Positions 43,602-52,342 are shown, numbered from the stretch's first letter. The stretch is 64,000 nt of DNA from an uncultured Lachnospiraceae bacterium (GCA_910577275.1 CAJTMW010000006.1:62001-126000); one strand, 5' to 3'. The notes: generated by a model not told the origin, from the letters alone. Numbers and translations: made by a program.

Positions 43602-46124
43602 TTAGTATCCCATATAACTGATGTTCATGTCAACATCTGTGCTGATTCCCGAGATTCTTCCTTTGGAAGAATACTGCCACATATCGTATTTCGTCCTGTT
43701 GTAGCTGGGCGCGGCAGCGTACTGTGCCAGCCATATCTTATAGCCGGTCAGGCTGGGGGTTTCTATGTGGGTGTTAAACCATGTTTTATTTGCATAAATT
43801 CCCGCTTTGTAGCCCGAATTCTGAACGGTCTGACAGAATGCCTTGCAAACCGCTGTTCTGGTGGCCGCGTTAATGCCGTCTCCTCTGCCGCCGTTGCTTG
43901 ACTCCACGTCCAGAAATACCGGGTAGGAAATATTATATCCCTTGATGAGCCCCACCGCCATGGAAGCTTCCTCGACCGCCTCCACCTCGTTCACCGCCTG
44001 GGTGAAGAAGTAGACTCCCACCTTCAGCCCGGCTTTTGTCGCGCCCTGGATGTTGCTTCTGAACATAGGGTCCTCAATCAGCGCGCCGGTAGAGGAACCG
44101 CGGTAGCCGCAGCGGATAATCACAAAGGACACGCCGCTGTTTTTCACGGCATTCCAGTCGATACTGCCGTTCCACTTGGAAACGTCGATTCCCAGATGGC
44201 CGGAACCGTTATTGAGGGAACCGTCGCTGTTAAAATTATACTTTGCTCCCTGAATTACCTGCTCGCCGGTTACGGGATTTCCGTTTTTATCAAAGAAATA
44301 TGTCTTTCCCTCTATCTCCTGCCAGCCGGTATATTTGTATTTTCCTGTGGTTTTGCTGACCTTGCGGTAAAATTCTTTTGTCTTATAATAATCCGCATAT
44401 TTTGCTTCCCTGAACTTTCCGTCGGCGTCCTTTACATACAGTGTTTCCCCGTCGGTGGATTTTAATGTCGTCTTCGTATCCGTTTTCGCACTGTTCGGCG
44501 TGGCTGTCGGCGTTGCGGAAGGGGTCGCCGTCGGGGTCACGCTGGGCTTTGCCGAGGGTGTGACTGTCGGTTTTACTGTGGGCGACGCTGTAGCTGCTGC
44601 CGTTGGAGTTGCCGTAGGCGCCGACGTGGGCGGTGCGGTAGGCTTCTCTGTGGGAACCGGCTCCTGTGTCGGTTCCGAAGTCGGGTCAGGTGTTTCCGTC
44701 GGCTTCGGCTGCTCCGGTGTCGAGTCGGGATTTCCCGGCTGGTCAGGGTCTGTCGGCTGCTCCGGCTCCGAAGTTTTCACCGGCTCCGGCGTCTTCTCTC
44801 CGTCGTTATTTCCACTGTTATCACTTCCGTCTCCCGTACCATCTCCTGTATCAGTACCATCAGGGGTATCCTCGTCTGGCGTCCTTGGCGTTATTCCGGC
44901 CAGCAGCCGGAACTCCGCCGCCGCCTTCTTTTCCGGGTCGGCAATCTTATCCTCGCCTATCTTTTCGTAGCTTTCCTCCGTCTGCTCCGTTCCCTCGATA
45001 ATTGTTTTGGTGGATTCCACCCACTCCACGGTATCTTTATTTGCGGACTCCTCCACTGTCTGATTTACCTTGGTATCCTCCGCCGCCGCATTTACCTGGG
45101 ACTCCGTCTTTACCTCGTCAGAAACGTCCACCTTTTTATACTCAATGGTATCCCTCACCGTAATTGCAATGGTTTCGCCGGAAATGCCGTACTCATCGTC
45201 CGACGCCGGCGACGTGATTTTCACCTTATATTTGCCGGGTGCGATATCCTTTTCATAAATAATGCCGTCCTTGTCTTCGTCCTTTTTGGAATAAGTATCG
45301 CCCGACGGCTTTTCGATTTCCACCTCAAAAGCAATTCCCGACACAAGCTTGCCGGATTTCTTCTCAACGAACTTAATCTTCAAATCCTTTTGAATGGAGG
45401 TCAGATTAAGAAGGACTTCTTTCTTTCCGTTCGCCTCATCTTCCTCCGATTCCCCATCTTCACCGTCTTCTTCCTCAATGTCCGCTGCCGCCATTTTGGA
45501 CGCCTGCGCGTCTGCAATCGCCATAAGGCCGCTTTGCCCGATAATACTGATGGATTCCATTCCCTCTCCCACCTCGGCAAATGCCTCTATCTGCGCCTTA
45601 TTGCTTCTGGCGCCCATATACAGCGTACCTGTCACTATCGCCAGCACAAGCACCGCCACGCCGGTAAGCGCCACTACATAGTCAACTGTGGATAAATTGG
45701 TGATTTTATAGAGGACTCTTTTTATGCCGGATTCAGGAACATCTTCATCATCCTCATCATAATCTTCATCTTCATAATAATCATCCTCATAATACTCATC
45801 ATCCTCGTAATACTCATCATCCTCGGCGTATTCGTCGTCCTCGTATTCCTCATCTTCCTCGGCGTACTCCTCGTCTTCGTAATACTCATCTTCCTCGGCG
45901 TATTCGTCGTCCTCGTATTCCTCATCTTCCTCGGCGTACTCCTCGTCCTCGTATTCCTCATCTTCCTCGGCGTACTCCTCGTCCTCGTACTCCTCATCTT
46001 CCTCAGCGTACTCGTCGTCTTCATATTCTTCGTCTTCGTCAAAATCTATCCATTCCAGTTCTTCCACATCATTTTTATGCCTGTTTTTTTTACCGCCTTT
46101 CAGTTTCTGCAGCAATTTACCCAT
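43602..46124 (-). CDS. Membrane-anchored GH25 lysozyme with acidic cytoplasmic repeat domain
   Basis: The 840-residue protein has a basic N-terminus, an extremely acidic Glu/Asp/Tyr repeat (28-127, units like EEDEEYEDEEYA), one membrane segment (147-170) and an extracellular part. The latter has a SpaA/Cna-like beta domain (about 255-330, 'GIAFEVEIEKPSGDTYSKKDEDKDGIIYEKDI'), a Pro/Thr-rich wall-spanning linker (about 430-560), a choline-binding-like repeat (YTGWQEIEGKTYFFDKNGNP) and a C-terminal GH25 domain (GIDVSKWNG, FLDVESSNG, 'STDVDMNISY'). GH25 cleaves peptidoglycan. The internal acidic tail is unusual for a lysozyme. Confidence 0.93.
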   Translation of the reverse strand: MGKLLQKLKGGKKNRHKNDVEELEWIDFDEDEEYEDDEYAEEDEEYEDEEYAEEDEEYEDEEYAEEDEEYEDDEYAEEDEYYEDEEYAEEDEEYEDDEYAEDDEYYEDDEYYEDDYYEDEDYDEDDEDVPESGIKRVLYKITNLSTVDYVVALTGVAVLVLAIVTGTLYMGARSNKAQIEAFAEVGEGMESISIIGQSGLMAIADAQASKMAAADIEEEDGEDGESEEDEANGKKEVLLNLTSIQKDLKIKFVEKKSGKLVSGIAFEVEIEKPSGDTYSKKDEDKDGIIYEKDIAPGKYKVKITSPASDDEYGISGETIAITVRDTIEYKKVDVSDEVKTESQVNAAAEDTKVNQTVEESANKDTVEWVESTKTIIEGTEQTEESYEKIGEDKIADPEKKAAAEFRLLAGITPRTPDEDTPDGTDTGDGTGDGSDNSGNNDGEKTPEPVKTSEPEQPTDPDQPGNPDSTPEQPKPTETPDPTSEPTQEPVPTEKPTAPPTSAPTATPTAAATASPTVKPTVTPSAKPSVTPTATPSATPTATPNSAKTDTKTTLKSTDGETLYVKDADGKFREAKYADYYKTKEFYRKVSKTTGKYKYTGWQEIEGKTYFFDKNGNPVTGEQVIQGAKYNFNSDGSLNNGSGHLGIDVSKWNGSIDWNAVKNSGVSFVIIRCGYRGSSTGALIEDPMFRSNIQGATKAGLKVGVYFFTQAVNEVEAVEEASMAVGLIKGYNISYPVFLDVESSNGGRGDGINAATRTAVCKAFCQTVQNSGYKAGIYANKTWFNTHIETPSLTGYKIWLAQYAAAPSYNRTKYDMWQYSSKGRISGISTDVDMNISYMGY
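45744..46043. repeat. In-frame tandem repeats coding for the acidic domain
   Basis: The DNA here is built of imperfect repeats of 24-36 bases with 'tcctcgtattcctcatcttcc'-like units. They keep frame and encode Glu/Asp/Tyr-rich units. The near-identical copies make length variation by slippage likely. Confidence 0.8.
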
Positions 46125-46199
46125 TTATGTAAGTCCTCCTGACTGCTTTTCCGTCCGTTTCCGTATTTTCCTTGTTTCGCTCTTATAAGCGTTATACAC

Positions 46200-46229
46200 A
46201 GTATAACATTTTCTTCCCCATAAGTACAA
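46200..46229 (-). promoter_or_regulatory. Promoter of the GH25 gene
   Basis: On the reverse strand TTGTAC (46229-46224) and TATACT (46205-46200) are separated by 18 bases, about 75 bases upstream of the ATG. Confidence 0.55.
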
Positions 46230-46375
46230 ATATTTTGTGTTTTACACCCCGCAAATCATAATAATTCAGCCAGACTATTTGCAAAAATCGTTCTATATAT
46301 GTTTATTATGCCGTTTTATGGCAAAATATATCGATTTATGTCGCTATAGTACGGCAAGTATTACCATATAAGTCA

Positions 46376-46403
46376 TTGACTTTTTTCGCAAAAACGCTAA
46401 ACT
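46376..46403 (+). promoter_or_regulatory. Promoter of the zinc-ribbon gene
   Basis: TTGACT (46376-46381) and TAAACT (46398-46403) are separated by 16 bases, 51 bases upstream of ATG 46455. The 329-base gap 46126-46454 holds this and the GH25 promoter; I see no gene in it. Confidence 0.5.
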
Positions 46404-46454
46404 TAAAGACAGATTTACAACTATCGTTTTGTCGCAGAAAAGGGGAATTTTATT

Positions 46455-46781
46455 ATGATGTACATGCATTACTGTAAACGATGTCACCGCGTTTTTATGC
46501 TGAACGGCCATAAAATGATATGTCCGAAATGTACCGAGCCTCTGACAGAACTCCAGATTTCCTATCTGGACTATGTTGAGATGGATATGGGCGAACGTGA
46601 AGCCTTTAAAAACGCCTGCTCCGATGAAAACCAGCTTTGCAAACTGAAGACTACATATCGAATGTATAAATACAGCAAATGGTATAAAACACTTCAGGCT
46701 CAAAACAAGGACAATCTGCCGATTACCACCCTGCTGGCGGCCATTACCTTAGACCAGGAAAAAAGCCGCGCCATGCAGTAG
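46455..46781 (+). CDS. Small zinc-ribbon protein of unknown function
   Basis: The 108-residue protein has an N-terminal four-cysteine knuckle, CKRC (7-10) and CPKC, with about 14 residues between them, followed by a helical region (ISYLDYVEMDMGEREAFKNAC) and a basic C-terminus. It is likely to bind one zinc. No family name comes to mind. GGGG lies eight to nine bases before the ATG, and it is transcribed alone. The opposite-strand frame over it is a shadow. Confidence 0.75.
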   Translation: MMYMHYCKRCHRVFMLNGHKMICPKCTEPLTELQISYLDYVEMDMGEREAFKNACSDENQLCKLKTTYRMYKYSKWYKTLQAQNKDNLPITTLLAAITLDQEKSRAMQ

Positions 46782-46816
46782 AAGCTTCAACAAACAAAGG
46801 AATATATTCACAGCCA

Positions 46817-46840
46817 CAGAGCCGGGATTTCCCGGCTCTG
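46817..46840 (+). terminator. GC-rich hairpin after the zinc-ribbon gene
   Basis: CAGAGCCGGGA and TCCCGGCTCTG form an 11-bp perfect stem with a 2-base loop, 35 bases past the stop. No T-run follows, so termination efficiency is uncertain. Confidence 0.5.
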
Positions 46841-46889
46841 ATGTGTTGCTGATATCGTTCTGTTCCGAGTGCTGCAACGGAATTTATCC

Positions 46890-47366
46890 TCACGATAATG
46901 CCGCTAATATTTCTTTGCTTGTCAATGCATAATTTTCATGTTTTCTGGCATATTCTTTTTCATCAAAATCGCTTATTTCCATATCACCATTAACCAAATG
47001 TCCGAAGCAGCAACAAGATATAAAATCATCGCCTATTAATGCTGACTTACACAACTCATCTACTATTAAATAGTAGTAAAACTCCTTAAAAAGCCTTCCC
47101 GAAATGATGACATTTTCAGCCTTACATAAATATCCTTCTATGGCATAACCGGATACTGACCTGAATGTCTCCTTTGGTATGTCATTTCTTATTTTACTCT
47201 TAAAGTTATTTCTATCGTTCTTATTCAGGCTTTTATCTGTTAATAAACCTAAGGGAATAACTGTTTTCATCGCTCCGGTATCAAACAGCATAATGATGTT
47301 ATCCTTATTATTACTGATATTTGATACACTTAGTATATATGCCTTGCCTGTGTATTTTGCTACCAT
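46890..47366 (-). CDS. Retropepsin-like aspartic protease-type protein
   Basis: The 158-residue protein carries MLFDTGAMKTVIP (catalytic-type Asp29-Thr-Gly-Ala) and a later LIGDDFI (110-116), the two hallmarks of one retropepsin lobe (psi loop and 'ILGxDFL'). Such single-lobe proteins act as dimers. The beta-rich middle ('GYLCKAENVIISGRLFKEFYYYLIVD') fits the fold. It overlaps the upstream small gene by seven bases, so the two are translated together. The substrate is unknown. Confidence 0.7.
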   Translation of the reverse strand: MVAKYTGKAYILSVSNISNNKDNIIMLFDTGAMKTVIPLGLLTDKSLNKNDRNNFKSKIRNDIPKETFRSVSGYAIEGYLCKAENVIISGRLFKEFYYYLIVDELCKSALIGDDFISCCCFGHLVNGDMEISDFDEKEYARKHENYALTSKEILAALS

Positions 47367-47635
47367 ATTGAATTTAACCCCACCGAACTTAAATGTCTTA
47401 GTCTCCTATACCCCTTAGCGTAGTTTGTTTTTAATATGCCATTTAATGTTTCATTAAACTCCTGCTTTGTGGCAAATGCTATTACTTGCACGATATCGCT
47501 ATAATTCTGGCTGTTATCTATTATAATACTATCGCAATCCAAATGCTCGCTCACAAATTTTGAATAATCAATGGTGTAGGGTTCTTCATAAAATGCAATA
47601 CCATCCTTAACTGTATATTTCGGCTCTTTCATCAT
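47360..47635 (-). CDS. Small hypothetical partner of the retropepsin-like protein
   Basis: The start is set at ATG 47635 (MMKEPKYTVKDGIAFYEEPY), with GGAG seven bases upstream, giving 91 residues. I recognise no family. A central strand 'CDSIIIDNSQNYSDIVQVIAFATKQEFNETLNGIL' looks alpha/beta. The stop lies inside the start of the next gene. Tight overlap and A+T-rich composition suggest a two-gene acquired module. Confidence 0.6.
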   Translation of the reverse strand: MMKEPKYTVKDGIAFYEEPYTIDYSKFVSEHLDCDSIIIDNSQNYSDIVQVIAFATKQEFNETLNGILKTNYAKGYRRLRHLSSVGLNSIW

Positions 47636-47739
47636 AGAATTACTCCTTTCCCAATGTCTATCACTTAATATTATATCAGATTTCAAATTTTCTTTATATG
47701 ATAAATTTTATCAAACATACCCGCAGCAAAGCCGCTCCC

Positions 47740-48075
47740 CTACCTGTAATACACAAATATCCCAAGCAAAATAACCGCCATCCCCAAAAGCTTCCTCTTT
47801 GTGATTTTTTCCTTAAAGAAAAAGTAACTGAGCAGCATCACCACCACGTACCCAAGGGACTCCACCACCGGAACATTGGAAAAATCCATCCCTCTGTACG
47901 CGAAAACCGTAAGGAACATGGACAAAAACATCATGCCGTACCCGCAGATAACATAAAAATTCAAATATTCCCGTATAGGCGAGGCATAGGTCTTTTCAGC
48001 GCTTTTCTTCAAAAGAATCTGCGCAAAAGAAGCGATAATCACCGATACAATCAGAATCAGCAGATAAAAATTCAT
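47740..48075 (-). CDS. SMR/EamA-size membrane transporter (ArnF-like)
   Basis: The 111-residue protein has four hydrophobic helices ('FYLLILIVSVIIASFAQILLKKSA', 'FYVICGYGMMFLSMFLTVFAYR', 'VVESLGYVVVMLLSYFFFKEKI', 'KLLGMAVILLGIFVYY'). The 'FAQILLKKSA' and 'FFKEKIT.RKLLGMAVILLGI' patterns are those of the SMR/DMT superfamily. It overlaps the preceding SMR-size gene by four bases (ATGA), so the two probably form a heterodimer like ArnE/ArnF, which flips a lipid-linked aminoarabinose. Lipid-linked sugar transport would fit this locus (inference). Confidence 0.82.
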   Translation of the reverse strand: MNFYLLILIVSVIIASFAQILLKKSAEKTYASPIREYLNFYVICGYGMMFLSMFLTVFAYRGMDFSNVPVVESLGYVVVMLLSYFFFKEKITKRKLLGMAVILLGIFVYYR

Positions 48076-48428
48076 GACTTTTCCTCCTCGCTGTTTAAAA
48101 TAAAAATCCCTGCCATAACCAGCAGAATCCCCGCCGTTTTAAAGAGGGTTATCTTTTCATGGAAAATGAAAATCCCCCATACCAGCGCCCAAAGCAAAGT
48201 AACGGCTTTATTGGCGTAGGCAACGGACAGCTCAAATTTTTTTATCACCTGCTGCCACAAAAGGGCGTATATCCCCAAAATCACAACGTCAAGCCCGTAA
48301 AAAAGAATAAACGGCAGGCTGAAAAGCTCCTCGTTTGAAGCAAATTTTGCAACCACACTGGAACCGCTGTAAATCAAAAACACTGCCTGCAGCATAAGAA
48401 TGTCTTTCCATCGAAATGTTTTTTTCAT
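48072..48428 (-). CDS. SMR/EamA-size membrane transporter (ArnE-like)
   Basis: The 118-residue protein has four hydrophobic helices ('ILMLQAVFLIYSGSSVVAKFAS', 'FILFYGLDVVILGIYALLWQQVI', 'KAVTLLWALVWGIFIFHEKIT', 'TAGILLVMAGIFIL'). It is the first half of a coupled pair with the gene at 47740. Its start overlaps the stop of the upstream AAA-ATPase-like gene by four bases. Confidence 0.82.
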   Translation of the reverse strand: MKKTFRWKDILMLQAVFLIYSGSSVVAKFASNEELFSLPFILFYGLDVVILGIYALLWQQVIKKFELSVAYANKAVTLLWALVWGIFIFHEKITLFKTAGILLVMAGIFILNSEEEKS

Positions 48429-50083
48429 ATTGTTTCTCCCTCTTTCACCGTTAACGCCTCCCGCAGCACCTCAACTTTGCAGGTGTGAACTTTCGTTTCC
48501 CTGTCATAGGCGATGCCGACGCCAAGGATGCGCCCGGTATACTCAGGCCTTTCTCCCAGTTTCCCTTCAAATTTTAATGCATATTTTCTGTCTTTAATCT
48601 GGCGGATTGCATCTTCAGCGGTATGGTCAACCTTTAATTCCAGAATAAGGGCGTCAGCCTTCTTCTCTGTCCTCGGATAGAAAATAAAATCCACATACCC
48701 TGTTCCCGCTTTATCCTCGCGCTCCATCCGGTAAAAATCCCTCGCAGAAAGGTATACCAAATTCACCACTGCTGTCAAATCTGTCTCATCATTGTAACGA
48801 AGTAAGGGCGTTTCCGTATTGTGGGCAAAGGCAAGTATCTTTGCCATTACAGCCGTATTTCCTGCAAGAGTTGCCTGCAACATTTTTTCCGATTCCTTTG
48901 CAAGCCGGTAAATATAGCCCAGGGTCGGCTCCTTTGAAAGCATATCTGTGAACTTTTCCATTAATTCCCGATTGGGAATCCTCACATGTCCGTCCTCATA
49001 GCTTAAAAAACCGTAAACCACCATTGCGGAAAATATCTCATCTCTTGTCGTCAGGTTCATCGATGTGGCTGCATATTCCCGCACCTTTGCCGCAACAGGA
49101 GTCCCCGATACCATTCGGGCAATGTCCTCCCGGACTGCCTCCGTATTATGATTAATATAATAATAAATTTCATCATACGGCCCGGCGCTTGTCCAGTAAT
49201 TCCCCAGATTATTATTCGTCAGCGCCGCTACCACCGAACGGGGATTATAAACGCGCTCTCCATGCTTTATATGATATCCATCATACCATTCCCTGATTTC
49301 CTCCCGTGTCAGATGCGGCTCTTCCACACTCTTTAAATATTTTTCAAAAAGAGTATCCACCTCTGTTTCCGTAAAGCCGAAAAATTCTCCAAACCTTTTT
49401 TCCGTCACCATGGTATACTCATAAAACATATTTAATTCGGAACCGCTTGAATACTTGGATATCGGCAAAATCCCCGTCATATAAACCAGTTCAACATAAG
49501 GCTGCCCTTTAAGCAGGTTGCTCAGAAAGCGCAGATAATTTACCTTATCCTCCATGGTGATAAAACTTTGATGGAAAATATAATCCCACTCGTCAAACAC
49601 AAAAACAAATCTCACATCCTCTGTTTCAAACTCGAGAATGCCGTTTAAAATATCCCATATTGCGTCGTTTTCATCAATCAGAATATCCGGGTAAGCCGTT
49701 TTCAAATCCTCTGCCATACGCTGACAAATCCGGTCAATATATTGCCGGTAAGAATTACAGTTCTGCGGCATTTCATTAAAAGCAATATAAATCACATTAT
49801 GTTTGTTAAGATGCTTCTCATACCAACTGCGGCTGCTTACGGAAAGTCTGTCAAAAACAGCCCTGCTGTCCCGACCTTTTCCAAAATAAGAAGCAATCAT
49901 GCTTGCCATAACGGATTTCCCAAAACGCCGGGGGCGGGCAATACAGATATATTTATTCCCTTCTTTTTCTTCCACAAGCGATACCATATCGTCAAGAATA
50001 TCTGTTTTATCTACAAAATAGGCGGCTTTCGACTCATCCTGATAAAGCAGCGATGCTTTTTTACTATTTAAATAAAATCCCAT
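48425..50083 (-). CDS. AAA-ATPase-like / PD-(D/E)XK nuclease family protein
   Basis: The 552-residue paralogue of the protein at 8918-10618 has 'AYFVDKTDILDDM', Walker A variant ARPRRFGKSV (49-58), Walker B-like FVFVFDEWD and C-terminal PD-(D/E)XK residues (Asp in YVDFIFYPRT, then ILELKV). The stop overlaps the start of the SMR-size gene by four bases, an unusual operon partner for this family. The function is unknown. Confidence 0.85.
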   Translation of the reverse strand: MGFYLNSKKASLLYQDESKAAYFVDKTDILDDMVSLVEEKEGNKYICIARPRRFGKSVMASMIASYFGKGRDSRAVFDRLSVSSRSWYEKHLNKHNVIYIAFNEMPQNCNSYRQYIDRICQRMAEDLKTAYPDILIDENDAIWDILNGILEFETEDVRFVFVFDEWDYIFHQSFITMEDKVNYLRFLSNLLKGQPYVELVYMTGILPISKYSSGSELNMFYEYTMVTEKRFGEFFGFTETEVDTLFEKYLKSVEEPHLTREEIREWYDGYHIKHGERVYNPRSVVAALTNNNLGNYWTSAGPYDEIYYYINHNTEAVREDIARMVSGTPVAAKVREYAATSMNLTTRDEIFSAMVVYGFLSYEDGHVRIPNRELMEKFTDMLSKEPTLGYIYRLAKESEKMLQATLAGNTAVMAKILAFAHNTETPLLRYNDETDLTAVVNLVYLSARDFYRMEREDKAGTGYVDFIFYPRTEKKADALILELKVDHTAEDAIRQIKDRKYALKFEGKLGERPEYTGRILGVGIAYDRETKVHTCKVEVLREALTVKEGETI

Positions 50084-50231
50084 TATATCCTCTGCCCCTT
50101 CCTGCAGCTTCCCGGAAAATGCCTTTACATTCTTTTACTGCCTGCCGCAGCCTGATGCAACTAATATACCATATTTACCCGTTTTTTCATACTTTTATTT
50201 TAAAAACGAGGGGTCGGCTTCCCTCGCTCTT

Positions 50232-51065
50232 TCACTTTCCTCTCCCCGCCTTCCTAATCCCGGCCGCAAGCATCCCGATAAACACCGCCGCATCCGCAAA
50301 CAGGACAATTACGATATTTTTTACCGCTCCAAAAACAAAGAGTATGGTAAACGCCTCCGCCGACAATATGACAAAGCACAGAAAATTGGTCAGGTATTCG
50401 GCGATAAGCCCCCTGTATGGGCTGCTGATATTTAATTTTGTATAAATGAACGTCCGCAGAAAGACACGCACAATTACACAGGCAATGGGATAAGCAAAAA
50501 TCACGTTCCTGTCTGCAAAGGAAACCGCCTCGCCGCCGCTCCACTGAACCGGAATCTCCGGCGGCAGCTTCCCATAGGCTAAAATTCCGGTTATCAGACT
50601 GAGCGCGGTAATTACCGCCCATGTGGCGAGGCTGCTCCAGATATGCACAAAGCCTGCCGAATCCAGCCGGAATACAGGCTCGTTATCCTTCCAGTAATCC
50701 TGCAAATCCCCCACATACCTCTCCACCTGCAGTTTTTCAAAGCTGATGTTTTCCGTTTTCCGCATCTTCTCACAGACCGTCCTTGCCCTGCCAAAAGCCT
50801 TAATCTCCCTGTCAAGCTTTTCACTTTGTTCCTCCAAAGCCTTATATAAGGAAATTTCTCCTGACATGATATCGCGGATACTCTCCACGGAAATACCAAG
50901 CGTCCTTAAACAGGCAATTTTTTTAATATTTTCAATATCATCTTCCGAATAGTCTCTGTAACCGTTCCCCTCCGTCCGGGCCGGTGCAATCAATCCTTCC
51001 TTTTCATAAAATCGAATATTTGACCGGGACAGCCCCGTGAACTTTTCAGCTTCCTTTATTGTCAT
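50232..51065 (-). CDS. Membrane-tethered MerR-family regulator
   Basis: The 277-residue protein starts with a MerR helix-turn-helix and wing (MTIKEAEKFTGLSRSNIRFYEKEGLIAPARTEGNGYRDYSEDDI) and a dimer coiled coil (about 75-110). The C-terminal half has four hydrophobic segments beginning at 'VHIWSSLATWAVITALSLITGILAYG', including 'LPPEIPVQWSGGEAVSFADRNVIF', which resembles the DUF1648 loop of membrane proteins. The regulator is therefore likely to sit in the membrane and respond to envelope or small-molecule signals. It is divergent from the SGNH-like gene at 51237. Confidence 0.88.
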   Translation of the reverse strand: MTIKEAEKFTGLSRSNIRFYEKEGLIAPARTEGNGYRDYSEDDIENIKKIACLRTLGISVESIRDIMSGEISLYKALEEQSEKLDREIKAFGRARTVCEKMRKTENISFEKLQVERYVGDLQDYWKDNEPVFRLDSAGFVHIWSSLATWAVITALSLITGILAYGKLPPEIPVQWSGGEAVSFADRNVIFAYPIACVIVRVFLRTFIYTKLNISSPYRGLIAEYLTNFLCFVILSAEAFTILFVFGAVKNIVIVLFADAAVFIGMLAAGIRKAGRGK

Positions 51066-51236
51066 AACAGTCTCCCTTCCGGTGCATTTTATATAAGCAT
51101 AAGGTATAAATAAGGTTTACAGTCAAGAGAAAAACTTAAAATTTTATGAATAAGTAGATTTTTTATCCAAACAATAGTAGAATAACAAATAATTTGATGT
51201 ATTTTTACTACGGATAAAATGAAAAAGGAGAACTAT

Positions 51237-52235
51237 ATGGACGACAATAAAAAATTTAAAATGCCTTCTATGAGGGTCAATCTGCATATAATACTTCTGG
51301 TAGTCATTCTGCTGATTGCCGTCGTAGCCGTATACAGATTATACAGATGGAATCAGGGGACTGACCTGGATATGGATGTGAGCGACGTGGACCCGTCGGA
51401 ATTTGATATTGAAACCCTTGACATGATTATCCCTATGGACGCTTCGCTTTTAGAGGGAAGGGAAGACGACGGGGTAACCACAATTTTATGTCTGGGAAAC
51501 AATCCCTTCACAGACGACCGCGACACCACGGGGCTGGCCGCGCAAATCGCCTCCAAAACCGGCGCGGTTGTTTACGACTGCGCTTTTCCCAATTCCTCCG
51601 CCGCCTGTAAGTATCCCATGTACAACCCGGAATACACGAAAGACCATTTTAATTTCTTTTATGTGGTGGAATGCTTCCGCAACAATGAGTTCAGGGCCAT
51701 AGCCTCCATTGCCGGCGACGAGCCGGACCCCAGGTATACGGAAGCCGTGGAGGTCATGAAAACCGTGGACATGGATAAGGTGGATATTATCATTGTCATG
51801 TACGACAGTACCGACTACAACATGGGCACGCCCTCCGACAACCCGAAAAACCCCAACGACGTTACCGCTTTTACCGGCGGCATCCGCACCACCCTCCAGA
51901 ACATCCAGAGTACCTGGCCGCATATCAGGATACTGGTAATGTCCCCCACCTATGCCCAGTTTCAGGACGAGGACGGCAAGCTCTACAACGGCACGATGAA
52001 GGATATCGGAAACGGCACCTTAAACCACTATCTGGTGAAGGAATCCGATGCCGTTTTGGACTGCGGCGTTTCTTTCATTGACAATTATTACGGCACCATC
52101 AACGAAGATAACTACGAGCAGTACATGTCCGACTATATGCATTACAATGAAGCCGGGCGCGAACTTCTGGCGCAGAGAGTGGCGGATATCATCAACAATC
52201 AGCTTGGAACGGTGAATTCCACCAAAACGGAATAA
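51237..52235 (+). CDS. Membrane-anchored SGNH-like protein lacking the block I serine
   Basis: The start is ATG 51237 (MDDNKKFKMPSM), with AAGGAG six bases upstream, giving 332 residues. One membrane segment (18-34) precedes an extracellular domain of SGNH/GDSL fold: block I ILCLGNNPFTDDR (83-95), block III-like MYDSTDY and block V DYMH (Asp299, His302). In active enzymes block I is GDS; here GNN replaces it, so the nucleophile serine is missing unless another residue serves. It may be a pseudo-enzyme or a glycan-binding factor. A terminator follows. Confidence 0.75.
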   Translation: MDDNKKFKMPSMRVNLHIILLVVILLIAVVAVYRLYRWNQGTDLDMDVSDVDPSEFDIETLDMIIPMDASLLEGREDDGVTTILCLGNNPFTDDRDTTGLAAQIASKTGAVVYDCAFPNSSAACKYPMYNPEYTKDHFNFFYVVECFRNNEFRAIASIAGDEPDPRYTEAVEVMKTVDMDKVDIIIVMYDSTDYNMGTPSDNPKNPNDVTAFTGGIRTTLQNIQSTWPHIRILVMSPTYAQFQDEDGKLYNGTMKDIGNGTLNHYLVKESDAVLDCGVSFIDNYYGTINEDNYEQYMSDYMHYNEAGRELLAQRVADIINNQLGTVNSTKTE

Positions 52236-52258
52236 ATCCGGCCTTTAACCGGACATTC

Positions 52259-52300
52259 AAAGAGGAGCTGCCTTTCAACAACAAAGCGGCTCCTCTTTTT
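52259..52300 (+). terminator. Rho-independent terminator
   Basis: AAAGAGGAGC pairs with GCTCCTCTTT, followed by further Ts, 24 bases past the stop of the SGNH-like gene. The stem also reads as a possible terminator for the opposing gene. Confidence 0.8.
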
Positions 52301-52342
52301 GTTACAATAAGCCGGTTTTCTCAGCGTGTCGGTGTTTGTTTC

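Noticed and set aside
45744..46043. Possible CRISPR-like array
   Set aside because: The repeats are contiguous, in frame and code for an acidic domain, without spacers.
46344..46703. Reverse 119-codon frame over the zinc-ribbon gene
   Set aside because: The forward gene has a promoter, RBS and four-cysteine motif; the reverse frame has none.
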